34,835 nt of DNA. Origin: an uncultured Fretibacterium sp. (GTDB lineage Bacteria > Synergistota > Synergistia > Synergistales > Aminobacteriaceae). Made by a program: the position numbers and the translations under genes. The notes under the pieces were generated by a model. The model had not been told where the DNA came from, did not search any database, and was given only the letters and a program-made list of their open reading frames with translations. The stretch spans positions 1 to 34,835 of the forward strand of contig CALBPU010000021.1 in assembly GCA_937899395.1 (NCBI GenBank). The letters are read 5' to 3'. Below, piece by piece: positions 1 to 7,591 of the stretch; positions within the stretch are counted from its first letter, which is position 1; each line of letters opens with the position of its first letter.

Positions 1-879
1 ATTATCTTTATATCTTTTAAATTTATCTAATCTAATTTTTGAAATTTTTCTTTTACTTTGAAGAGTACTAAATATTGATTTTTCTTTTCCTGAAGGACTT
101 TTAGGAATAAGTTTAATATCAATTTTTGAATTTTTATTTTTATTGTTAATATTAGAATACAAATTAGTTAAATGATATTTTGTTGATTTATTTTTTAATG
201 TGCGAAAACTTTTAAAACTAAGATTACTACGGGATTTATATATCATTTTTGGAGAATTAATGTTAAGAATTTTTATGTTTTTATTCTTAAATTTATTTGA
301 TTTCATCCTTTTAATATTTTCATTTTGTTCTAATTTTAGATTTTTTCTATATTCATCCAAAAATTTTTGTTCTCGCTTAAATTTGTTTATGATTTTATTT
401 AAGTCATCATCAATATAATATCCTTTTTCTTCACCTAATGCATTAATTATTCTTTTTGCATAACTCTCAGATTTCCCCATTTGAACTCCATTAATCTTTA
501 ATGTTCTATCTTTTTTTACCGTAATACTCATTAAATGCTTTTTTTGAATAGATTTTTCATCTGTTTCTCCAATAAATAATCTGCTTAAACTTTTATTATA
601 TGTCAATCTTAGTTTACCTATACCATATTTTACTTTGACATCACTTTCATTAGTATCTTCTTCTTTTAAATTATTAATATCTTTTGTAGATGATTTATTT
701 TCTTTCTTTGGTGAAGATTTATAATTGTTATTATCGGCATAATCATGGTTAGATTTTTGATCATCATTTTGATTTTCTAAATTTGGATTTATTTCTTTTT
801 TGCATAAATCAAAATATAACCTTATTAAATTTTCCATTGGAGCATTTTCTATAATAGATAATTTTTCTAATTTAATCAT
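1..879 (-). CDS. Partial AT-rich reading frame of unknown function, runs off left edge
   Basis: The minus strand is open without a stop from about 1007 down to base 1, with an ATG at 879-877; the C-terminus lies beyond the window. The protein is very rich in Lys, Asn, Ile and Ser, has a low-complexity Asn/Ser/Lys stretch at about residues 30-70, then a more ordered part (LRLTYNKSLSRLFIGETDEK, then KINGVQMGKSESYAKRIINALG), and a basic C-terminal part. No family is recognised and no signal peptide or membrane segment is seen. Base composition is near 20% GC, far below the rest of the window, and codons are almost all A/T-ending (AGA, TTA, AAA, AAT). The frame stays open upstream of the ATG through 880-943, so that ATG may be internal. 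It looks like DNA from another genome, for example a very AT-rich protist, anaerobic fungus or AT-rich bacterium; this origin is inference. Confidence 0.55.
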   Translation of the reverse strand, partial: MIKLEKLSIIENAPMENLIRLYFDLCKKEINPNLENQNDDQKSNHDYADNNNYKSSPKKENKSSTKDINNLKEEDTNESDVKVKYGIGKLRLTYNKSLSRLFIGETDEKSIQKKHLMSITVKKDRTLKINGVQMGKSESYAKRIINALGEEKGYYIDDDLNKIINKFKREQKFLDEYRKNLKLEQNENIKRMKSNKFKNKNIKILNINSPKMIYKSRSNLSFKSFRTLKNKSTKYHLTNLYSNINNKNKNSKIDIKLIPKSPSGKEKSIFSTLQSKRKISKIRLDKFKRYKDN

Positions 880-943
880 CTTTGTTTTGCATAACTTAAC
901 CAGATAGGAAAATACTAAAGGATTTACATCTAAATTATTTTTT

Positions 944-1765
944 ATGAAAAAATTATTAAGCGTTTTAATTTTAGTTATGATTTTTGCAGGATCAGCATTT
1001 GCTGACGGTCATAGGGTAGGTATATTGTCTCACATCAACTCAACCGAAGAAGAATTTAAGACTTTTGTTGATGATCTTCATGCGCATGGTTTTGTTCGTG
1101 CTTTTTCAACGGAACAAAAAGAAGCTCCGACTTTTGTTTTTTACGATTCGTTAATTGCCATGATAATGGGGCTTAACGCTAAAGAAATTGACGAAATGTT
1201 TTTGCCCGAAGCTGTTGGTGAATACATGATGAACACTATCGATAGATACGTTGAAACATGTGTTATAAGGGCACTTCCTGTTTCGTTTGCTTTCGGCTTC
1301 AGAAAAAGCGATGATCCGGACTTGAGAAACAAATTCAACGAGACATTAATGTCAATGAAAGCTGACGGTTCACTTCAAACACTGGTAGCAAAATATATTT
1401 ATGAACCCGGAGTTGATGAACCTGAACCTGTTAAATTTGAAAAATTTGAAAATGTTGATAAAGTTGTCAGAGTTGCAGTTACAGGAGACCTTCCGCCCGT
1501 AGATTTAATCAAAGCTGACGGAACACCCGCAGGATTTAACACTGCAGTTCTTGCTGAAATTGCGAGACGCTTGAAAATCAATGTCGAACTCGTAAGCATT
1601 GAAGCAGGAGCACGTTCAGCATCATTAGCTTCAGGACGTTCGGACATAGTATTTTGGTTCCAATGTTACAACGCAGCAACCAGCCAGCCCGATATTCCGG
1701 AAGCAATAGTTTTGTCAGAGCCTTATTACACTTTCAGTGAATTTCTTCATATAGCTGTAAAATAA
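944..1765 (+). CDS. Periplasmic amino-acid binding-like protein with circularly permuted SBP_bac_3 order
   Basis: A 273-residue secreted protein: residues 1-20 form a Sec signal peptide ending AFA before DG. The mature part resembles family 3 solute-binding proteins, but the halves are swapped. Residues 24-152 match what is normally the second part, ending in the typical closing motif (FRKSDDPDLRNKFNETLMSM, then KADGSLQTLVAKYI). Residues 175-273 match what is normally the first part (VVRVAVTGDLPPVDL, GFNTAVLAEIARRLKI, SGRSDIVF, then LSEPYYTFSEF). An acidic Pro/Glu linker (153-172) joins them. It is a divergent relative of the protein at 20852-21655. No transporter genes adjoin it, so it may be an orphan receptor, possibly serving the two-component system downstream; that is inference. 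The start codon has no nearby Shine-Dalgarno sequence, perhaps because a sequence join lies just upstream. Confidence 0.8.
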   Translation: MKKLLSVLILVMIFAGSAFADGHRVGILSHINSTEEEFKTFVDDLHAHGFVRAFSTEQKEAPTFVFYDSLIAMIMGLNAKEIDEMFLPEAVGEYMMNTIDRYVETCVIRALPVSFAFGFRKSDDPDLRNKFNETLMSMKADGSLQTLVAKYIYEPGVDEPEPVKFEKFENVDKVVRVAVTGDLPPVDLIKADGTPAGFNTAVLAEIARRLKINVELVSIEAGARSASLASGRSDIVFWFQCYNAATSQPDIPEAIVLSEPYYTFSEFLHIAVK

Positions 1766-1777
1766 CAAAATAATTAT

Positions 1778-1805
1778 GGGGCAAGGGAACTAACTCTCTT
1801 GTCCC
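1778..1805. terminator. Hairpin between convergent genes
   Basis: GGGGCAAGGGA and TCTCTTGTCCC form an 11-pair stem (two G-U pairs) around a 6-base loop, between the stops of the convergent binding-protein and response-regulator genes; the regulator's stop codon lies inside it. Neither side has a strong T-run, so termination is likely but not certain. Confidence 0.45.
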
Positions 1806-2497
1806 TCAAAAAATTCTTTCAGTCTTGCTTTTATTTCCTTTAACGGTAAAGTCTTTAACATGTGTCCTTCGGGATTAAGAGCCTCAATCTTCTCAATGCT
1901 CCCTGAACCAGTCTTAGCTGTCAAAAACATCACAGGAATTTTTGCTGTGTCAGGATTATTTTTCAAAGCCTCGAAAACCTGTGTTCCATTCATTTCGGGC
2001 ATTTCATAATCAAGCAGAATTAAATCAGGTTTCACACGCTCCAAAATTTTCAGAGCATTTGCCCCCGAATTAGCAGGAAGAACTTTGTAATTCGTGCTTA
2101 AACCCTCTCTTAATGTCCTTATCATTACTGCGTCATCATCAACTAATAATAACGTTTTCTGTATTTCATTCTGAGAAGATTGCGAAAGGCTTAACAGTTT
2201 TTCCCGAACTTCTTTAGCGTTAAAAGGTCTCACAAAAAATTCTGCGTCTTGAACATGCTCTTTTGCTGCGTCAATTTCAACTTGAGTTCCAAGCAAAAAT
2301 ATTTTTGTGTCCTTAAAAGTTTTAACCCTGTCGTAACTTTCAAGTCCTGCAAGATTTACCAAAATTATTTTTGGATTGTAATTAATTTCATCACCCGATC
2401 TTATTCTCAAAATCTCAAAAGTATCGCCCAAATTTTTTATCAGCATATCCGCACCCATTGAAGGTCTGTCGCTTATAAATAAAACTTTATCTTTCAT
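1790..2497 (-). CDS. Response regulator with degenerate N-terminal and intact C-terminal receiver domains
   Basis: A 235-residue protein. The C-terminal half (about 115-232) is a CheY-like receiver: LLLVDDD supplies the acidic pocket, DLILLDYEMPEMNG holds the phospho-acceptor Asp, and MFLTAKT holds the conserved Thr. The Lys motif reads LKTLPL rather than the usual KP. The N-terminal half (1-105) has the same alternating fold pattern and ends FVRPFNAKEVREKL, but the acceptor position reads VNLAGL, so it is probably a pseudo-receiver. There is no DNA-binding or enzymatic output domain, which suggests a phosphorelay intermediate or protein-interaction output. It starts 15 bases after the hybrid kinase stop, with AAGGAG before the ATG, so the two are co-transcribed. 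Confidence 0.85.
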   Translation of the reverse strand: MKDKVLFISDRPSMGADMLIKNLGDTFEILRIRSGDEINYNPKIILVNLAGLESYDRVKTFKDTKIFLLGTQVEIDAAKEHVQDAEFFVRPFNAKEVREKLLSLSQSSQNEIQKTLLLVDDDAVMIRTLREGLSTNYKVLPANSGANALKILERVKPDLILLDYEMPEMNGTQVFEALKNNPDTAKIPVMFLTAKTGSGSIEKIEALNPEGHMLKTLPLKEIKARLKEFFEGQES

Positions 2498-2512
2498 GTT
2501 AAATTTTTCTCC

Positions 2513-5500
2513 TTATAAATTTTTTAATGCTTCTTCCAATCCGTTCCAATCCGCACTATCAGCACATGACGCAATAACATTAAACCGTTCTTTTTCATCA
2601 TCAGGAATTTTATATCCTCTTAACATCTCTATTATTCCGTCGATAGAATCGCTGTCGAACATGGCCGTAAATTCTTTTATCGCTTCATAAGCCTCATGAA
2701 GTTTTTCCCTGTCAATTAATTCGGCGTTATCGTCCTGTTTGTAAAGCGGCGAAAGTTTTTCGAGATATTCCCCGTAATTTCTCAACAGTTCAGGCGTTAA
2801 ATCTTTAATGCTGTCAACGTCGTTATTATTTCCGCAATCCTCAAGATACATTGCCTGTGCCGACAATTCCGACGCTCCTATTAACCTCGCCGAACTTTTC
2901 AAAGCATGAACTTTTATCGTGTAATTTTTGATGTCTCCTTCAGCTTCAAATTTTTCAATGTCTCTTAAATTATTTTGAATCGAGTTCCAAAATTGCTGCA
3001 AAGTTTTCGACAATATTTCTTCGGTTGCGCAGTTCTTAATTGCTTCAGAATAACTGAGGCCGCTGGTTTCCATATAAAATTTCTCAAGCTCCGAAATTTC
3101 TTTAGCCTCTTCAATTTCTTCGTCTGAAACATCATCAGCACTCTGCAAAACAACTTTTTCAGGCGGAAGATATTTTATCAATGCCGTCTCAAGTGTTGAA
3201 CCGTCTACAGGTTTTGAAAGATAATCAGTGAACCCTTCTTCAATATATTTATTCCTTGCTCCACTCACTGCATCGGCAGTTAAACATATAATCGGCGTTT
3301 CAATGTTCAATCCGTCTTCCTGAGCACGAATAGCATTTAATGTCTGTGTACCGTCCATAATAGGCATTCTCTGATCCATCAAAATCAAATCGAATTTTAT
3401 CGCTTGAGTATGTCTTAAAGCTTCAGCACCGCTTGAGGCAGTCTGTAAATTTATTTTTGTCTTGCTCAACAATCCCTCAATAACCGTTAAATTCATGTCA
3501 GTATCATCAACAACAAGGACGTTAGCTTCAGGAGCAGTGAAGGCTTCTTTATAAGCTCTCATAGTATGAACATAACGGTCAAATTTTTCGTGGAAATTCC
3601 CGATAGGTTCATTCGATATAATTCTTTGAGGAAGATAAATCGTAAATGTCGAACCTTTTCCGTATTCGCTCTCCACATCTATAGTGCCGTTCATTAAGCT
3701 AAGAAGATTTCGAGTGATTGAAAGCCCCAATCCTGTTCCTTCAACCGTATTATTCTGAACTAAATCAATACGTTCAAATTGCTTAAAAAGTTTGGGCAAA
3801 TCTTCCGCTTTAATTCCAATTCCCGTATCTTTAATTTTGAAAACGAGATTAATTTTTTCCCTGCCGTCAAAATCGGAAAATTTTTCCCCTGAAACTGTCA
3901 AAGATACTTCACCTTCGTGAGTATATTTTACAGCGTTGTTTAGTACGTTAGTTATAACTTGACGCACCCTGACTTCATCGCCGTATAAACCGTCAGGCAA
4001 AACCTCGTTGACTTTAACATCAAATTTCAAGTCCTTTTGTCTCGCTTTGAACACGATCATATTAGTAACGTCATTCAAAACCGAACTCAATTTATAATCG
4101 CTCTCGGCAATTTCCATTTTACCTGCTTCAATCTTTGAGAAATCGAGAATGTCATTGATAATTGAGAGCAAATTTTTCCCTGCGCTTTCAACGTTACGTG
4201 CATAAGTCGTAATTCTGTCGCTGGTGCTTTCACGGATTATCATTTCATTCATTCCCAAGACTGCGTTAATAGGAGTTCTGATTTCGTGAGACATGTTAGC
4301 CAAAAATTCACTCTTAGCCGAATTTGCCCGACGTGCCTGTTGCATTGCCGCCTTAGCAAGTTCGAGAGCCTCCTCAAGCTGTTCGCTGCGTTCCTGCTGT
4401 TCTTTGTGAAGGCGTGTTGTATCGGCTACGAGAATAATATAAAATCCCGGATTGACGGCGTAAAAGTTGAATTGCTTGTAAAAAATTTTACCGTCAATTT
4501 CACAGGCTATATTTACCTCATACAGAGAATTTTTTTGTGTTCCGAATGCAATCGCATCAGGGGCTAAAGCATGTGCCATCGAATTTATTTGTTCATCAGT
4601 CCCATGAAGTATTGGCACGATTTCTTCATGAATATAGGAGTTGAAAGTGTCGTGCAGATTTTTTGGCAAAATGCTTCCTTCGTCCAAGTCATCACTGACT
4701 GTAACATGATAACGACCTATAGCCATATAAGCTATCATTTCAAATTGACGAACCAAAATTTTATCGACAATAGTTTGATAGACCTTTGAATTGTTGCATT
4801 CCCTTTCAGTAATGAAAGCTATGACATGGCCGTTTATAGGATTTCGTGTCATCATTGCTGAAAATTCAACGTAACATATATTACCGTTCTGACGTTTTGA
4901 TAATAATATATTTTTCGTACCTATTTTGCCCTTGATATAAGCATCGAGCAGAGCATCGACGCTGAATGTCTCTAAAAATTTTCTGCGTTCAATAAAATTT
5001 ATATAATTCCTTGCTCTTTGCTTTAACATTTCAGAATAAATCGTTTGATTTTGATCGGTCTGAAAAAGATCTTTGCCTCTGATTTCTTCGAGTACGTCAA
5101 GCGTTAAATCGGCTCTGAACATTCCCAAAGTAAATTTATCCTGATGATAAAAATTTTGTCCCATTGAATCATAACTTGCTCTCATTTTCTCTTCGTAATT
5201 TTTGAATAGAGTAATGTTTGAAAAAGTTATGTAAACATAATTTTCGTCCGTCAAATTTATAAAAGCATAATGAGCTTCGCACCATATGATTTTTTTCTTC
5301 GCTGTAATTTTTCTGATCTGTATAGTTTTAGATTTATCAGGGGCTTCGTGATTTTTCAACATGTATTCAACGAGCGGTCTGTCTTCCGGATAAATTATTT
5401 CGCTGAAATCTCCTGTCGCATTATAACGGGCTGCATCTTCAAAGGAATCTTCTTCCAGCATTTTAATATAATCCGGCGATATAAAAACTGCTTCCGGTTT

Positions 5501-5596
5501 TCCGTCATCATGAATCCATAAAAGAATTGCCGTGTTTTCTAATTGCTTTATAGTATCAATAAACTTCCGTCGTTCTTCGAGCTGAGAATGGCACAT
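2513..5596 (-). CDS. Hybrid sensor histidine kinase (PAS - HisKA - HATPase - REC - HPt)
   Basis: A 1027-residue multidomain phosphorelay kinase. The N-terminal third contains PAS-like sensing regions (about 15-135 and two further regions to about 400) and a coiled coil (about 405-430). HisKA carries the phospho-accepting His near 437 (NMSHEIRTPINAVLG). The ATPase has VITNVLNNAVKYT, KDTGIGI and EGTGLGLSI motifs. A receiver follows with Asp near 740 (DLILMDQRMPIMDG). The C-terminal HPt domain has a His near 897 (VHALKSSARLIGA). No transmembrane segment is apparent, so it is probably cytoplasmic and senses an internal signal or couples to another protein. An upstream AAGGAG lies about 13 bases before the ATG. 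It is followed at once by the response regulator gene, its likely partner. Confidence 0.9.
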   Translation of the reverse strand: MCHSQLEERRKFIDTIKQLENTAILLWIHDDGKPEAVFISPDYIKMLEEDSFEDAARYNATGDFSEIIYPEDRPLVEYMLKNHEAPDKSKTIQIRKITAKKKIIWCEAHYAFINLTDENYVYITFSNITLFKNYEEKMRASYDSMGQNFYHQDKFTLGMFRADLTLDVLEEIRGKDLFQTDQNQTIYSEMLKQRARNYINFIERRKFLETFSVDALLDAYIKGKIGTKNILLSKRQNGNICYVEFSAMMTRNPINGHVIAFITERECNNSKVYQTIVDKILVRQFEMIAYMAIGRYHVTVSDDLDEGSILPKNLHDTFNSYIHEEIVPILHGTDEQINSMAHALAPDAIAFGTQKNSLYEVNIACEIDGKIFYKQFNFYAVNPGFYIILVADTTRLHKEQQERSEQLEEALELAKAAMQQARRANSAKSEFLANMSHEIRTPINAVLGMNEMIIRESTSDRITTYARNVESAGKNLLSIINDILDFSKIEAGKMEIAESDYKLSSVLNDVTNMIVFKARQKDLKFDVKVNEVLPDGLYGDEVRVRQVITNVLNNAVKYTHEGEVSLTVSGEKFSDFDGREKINLVFKIKDTGIGIKAEDLPKLFKQFERIDLVQNNTVEGTGLGLSITRNLLSLMNGTIDVESEYGKGSTFTIYLPQRIISNEPIGNFHEKFDRYVHTMRAYKEAFTAPEANVLVVDDTDMNLTVIEGLLSKTKINLQTASSGAEALRHTQAIKFDLILMDQRMPIMDGTQTLNAIRAQEDGLNIETPIICLTADAVSGARNKYIEEGFTDYLSKPVDGSTLETALIKYLPPEKVVLQSADDVSDEEIEEAKEISELEKFYMETSGLSYSEAIKNCATEEILSKTLQQFWNSIQNNLRDIEKFEAEGDIKNYTIKVHALKSSARLIGASELSAQAMYLEDCGNNNDVDSIKDLTPELLRNYGEYLEKLSPLYKQDDNAELIDREKLHEAYEAIKEFTAMFDSDSIDGIIEMLRGYKIPDDEKERFNVIASCADSADWNGLEEALKNL

Positions 5597-5648
5597 AAAA
5601 ATTTTAGAACTCCTTATAATATTTTAATTAATTATATTACTTTTTTCC

Positions 5649-5678
5649 TTGCAAATACATCAATTAAACAGGTATAAT
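5649..5678 (+). promoter_or_regulatory. Sigma-70-type promoter of the hydrogenase operon
   Basis: TTGCAA (5649-5654) and a consensus TATAAT (5673-5678) are separated by 18 bases, about 50 bases upstream of the first hydrogenase gene and facing it. Confidence 0.6.
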
Positions 5679-5731
5679 ATTTTTGCAAATTTTAAGGGGT
5701 AAAAAATTTAACAAAACGAGGAGTGATTTTT

Positions 5732-7591
5732 TTGAGTCGCCTTAGCATTATGACAGAAACAAAAGCTCAATCGACTGCCGAGTCTCTCCATAAGGACCTC
5801 GAACGTCGTGTAGTAGGTGCTCCGCCTGATCTTTGTCCGTTGGATTTAGCGAGCAGCTATTTGAAAGTCTGTTCGGCTCAAACATGCGGAAAATGTGTTC
5901 CGTGTCGTGTAGGATTGCCTCAGCTTGAGAGACTTATTGACGATTTAATCGACGGTAAAGGTGATATGAAGACCGTAGATAAAATCGAAAAAACAGCCGA
6001 ATCAATTTCACTTTCAGCCGACTGCGCTATCGGATATGAAGCGGCCAATATGGTTTTGAAGGGCGTAAAAGGTTTTCATGATGATTATGTTGCTCACGCT
6101 AAAGGACATCAATGCACCGCTGAAGGTTTTAACGCAGTGCCTTGTGTTTCATTATGTCCTGCTCACGTTGATATTCCCGGATATATTGCTCTTGTTAATG
6201 CGGGACGTTATGCCGATGCAGTGAGATTAATACGAAAAGATAATCCGTTCCCTTCAGTATGTGCTATGGTCTGTGAACATCCTTGCGAAAATAAATGCCG
6301 CCGCAGAATGGTTGATGACGCAATCAACATCAGAGGCTTAAAACTTTATGCAATAGATCATTCCGGCCATGTTCCAGTTTATCGTGAAGGTGAAAAAGCA
6401 GCTCCTGCAACAGGCAAAAAGGTCGCAATAATCGGAGGAGGACCAAGCGGAATTTCAGCAGCTTATTATCTTGGAATGATGGGACACAGCGTTGAAATTT
6501 TTGAGCAAAGAAAACATCTTGGCGGAATGCTTCGTTACGGTATACCTTCATACAGACTTCCGAGAGAAGTTTTACATGAGGAAATCGAGACGTTATTAAC
6601 CGCAGGAGATATTAAAGTTCACAAAGAAATTTCAATCGGTGGTTCTGATTATCCGTTATCAAAACTTCGTGAAGAATTTGACGCTGTATATATCGCAATC
6701 GGTGCTCACACTGATAAATCACTGAAAATTGAAGGCGAAAAAGCTGAGGGCGTTATGTCGGCAGTAACTCTTTTACGAAGAATCGGCGATGAAGATTTCC
6801 CTGATTTCACAGGCAAAAAAGTTGTAGTTGTCGGAGGCGGTAACGTTGCTATGGACTGTGCAAGATCATCATTGAGACTTAACGCAGACAAAGTTACGTT
6901 GGCATATCGCAGACGTAAAGATGACATGACGGCACTTGCTGAAGAAGTTGAAGCAACAGAAGTTGAAGGTTGTGAGATTCTCGAACTTGCAGCACCGTTA
7001 AAAGTTGAAGTCGGAGAAGACGGAAAAGCAAAAGCCCTTTGGGTAAAACAGCAAATGATCAGCAACATTAAAGGCGGCCGTCCTGCACCGAAAGACGCTT
7101 CAGCAGAACCTATAAGACTTGAAGCAGATGTTATTGTTGTCGCAATAGGTCAGGGAATTGACAGCTACAATTTTGAACAGAGCGGAATCGCCGTTAAATG
7201 GGGCTGCATTCAGGCACTTGAGAGCGAAGAAGTTTTGCCTGCCGATAAAATGGAAGGAGTATTTTCGGGCGGAGACTGTGTTTCAGGCCCTGCAACAGTC
7301 ATTAGAGCCATTGCAGCAGGAAAAGTTGCAGCAGCGAATATTGATGAATATCTTGGCTTCCATCACCCAATCGAACTTCCTGTCGAAATTCCCGAACCAA
7401 TTCCACATAACAGACCTGCTTGCGGCCGCGTGAAAATGCGTGAACGTCCTATTGATCAACGCATTCATGATTTCAAATTAGTTGAAAAGGGAATGACCCA
7501 AGAGGAAATGGAACAGGAGTCCAACAGATGTTTACGTTGTGATTATTACGGCTACGGAAAATTCAGAGGGGGGCGTGAAGTGAAATGGTAA
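5732..7591 (+). CDS. NuoF-type Fe-S / GltD-like NAD(P)H oxidoreductase subunit partnering [FeFe] hydrogenase
   Basis: About 620 residues. The N-terminal part (about 45-115) is the iron-sulfur domain found at the C-terminus of NuoF (CSAQTCGKCVPCRVG), without the NuoF FMN domain. Next comes the GltD-type Fe-S domain (CPAHVDIPGYI; CEHPCENKCRRR), then an FAD Rossmann fold (IIGGGPSGISAAYYLG with LGGMLRYGIPSYRLP), an NAD(P)H Rossmann fold (VVVGGGNVAMDCARSSLRL) and the FAD-closing GDCVSGPATVIRAIAAG. It should oxidise or reduce NAD(P)H and pass electrons to the hydrogenase encoded next, whose start it overlaps by 7 bases. This pairing matches the glutamate-synthase-linked [FeFe] hydrogenases (group A2 in the HydDB scheme). 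The TTG at 5732 is preferred because GAGGAG (5718-5723) lies 8 bases upstream; the in-frame GTG at 5723 overlaps that site. Confidence 0.88.
   Translation: MSRLSIMTETKAQSTAESLHKDLERRVVGAPPDLCPLDLASSYLKVCSAQTCGKCVPCRVGLPQLERLIDDLIDGKGDMKTVDKIEKTAESISLSADCAIGYEAANMVLKGVKGFHDDYVAHAKGHQCTAEGFNAVPCVSLCPAHVDIPGYIALVNAGRYADAVRLIRKDNPFPSVCAMVCEHPCENKCRRRMVDDAINIRGLKLYAIDHSGHVPVYREGEKAAPATGKKVAIIGGGPSGISAAYYLGMMGHSVEIFEQRKHLGGMLRYGIPSYRLPREVLHEEIETLLTAGDIKVHKEISIGGSDYPLSKLREEFDAVYIAIGAHTDKSLKIEGEKAEGVMSAVTLLRRIGDEDFPDFTGKKVVVVGGGNVAMDCARSSLRLNADKVTLAYRRRKDDMTALAEEVEATEVEGCEILELAAPLKVEVGEDGKAKALWVKQQMISNIKGGRPAPKDASAEPIRLEADVIVVAIGQGIDSYNFEQSGIAVKWGCIQALESEEVLPADKMEGVFSGGDCVSGPATVIRAIAAGKVAAANIDEYLGFHHPIELPVEIPEPIPHNRPACGRVKMRERPIDQRIHDFKLVEKGMTQEEMEQESNRCLRCDYYGYGKFRGGREVKW

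Noticed and set aside
200..418. Plus-strand frame of 72 codons in the AT-rich left end
   Set aside because: Leu/Phe-rich shadow of the longer, coherent minus-strand frame; no ribosome site.
944..1765. Interpreting the swapped binding protein as a truncated tandem duplication
   Set aside because: Each half of the fold is present once, the same order occurs in a second paralogue of similar length, and both have signal peptides at the new N-terminus.
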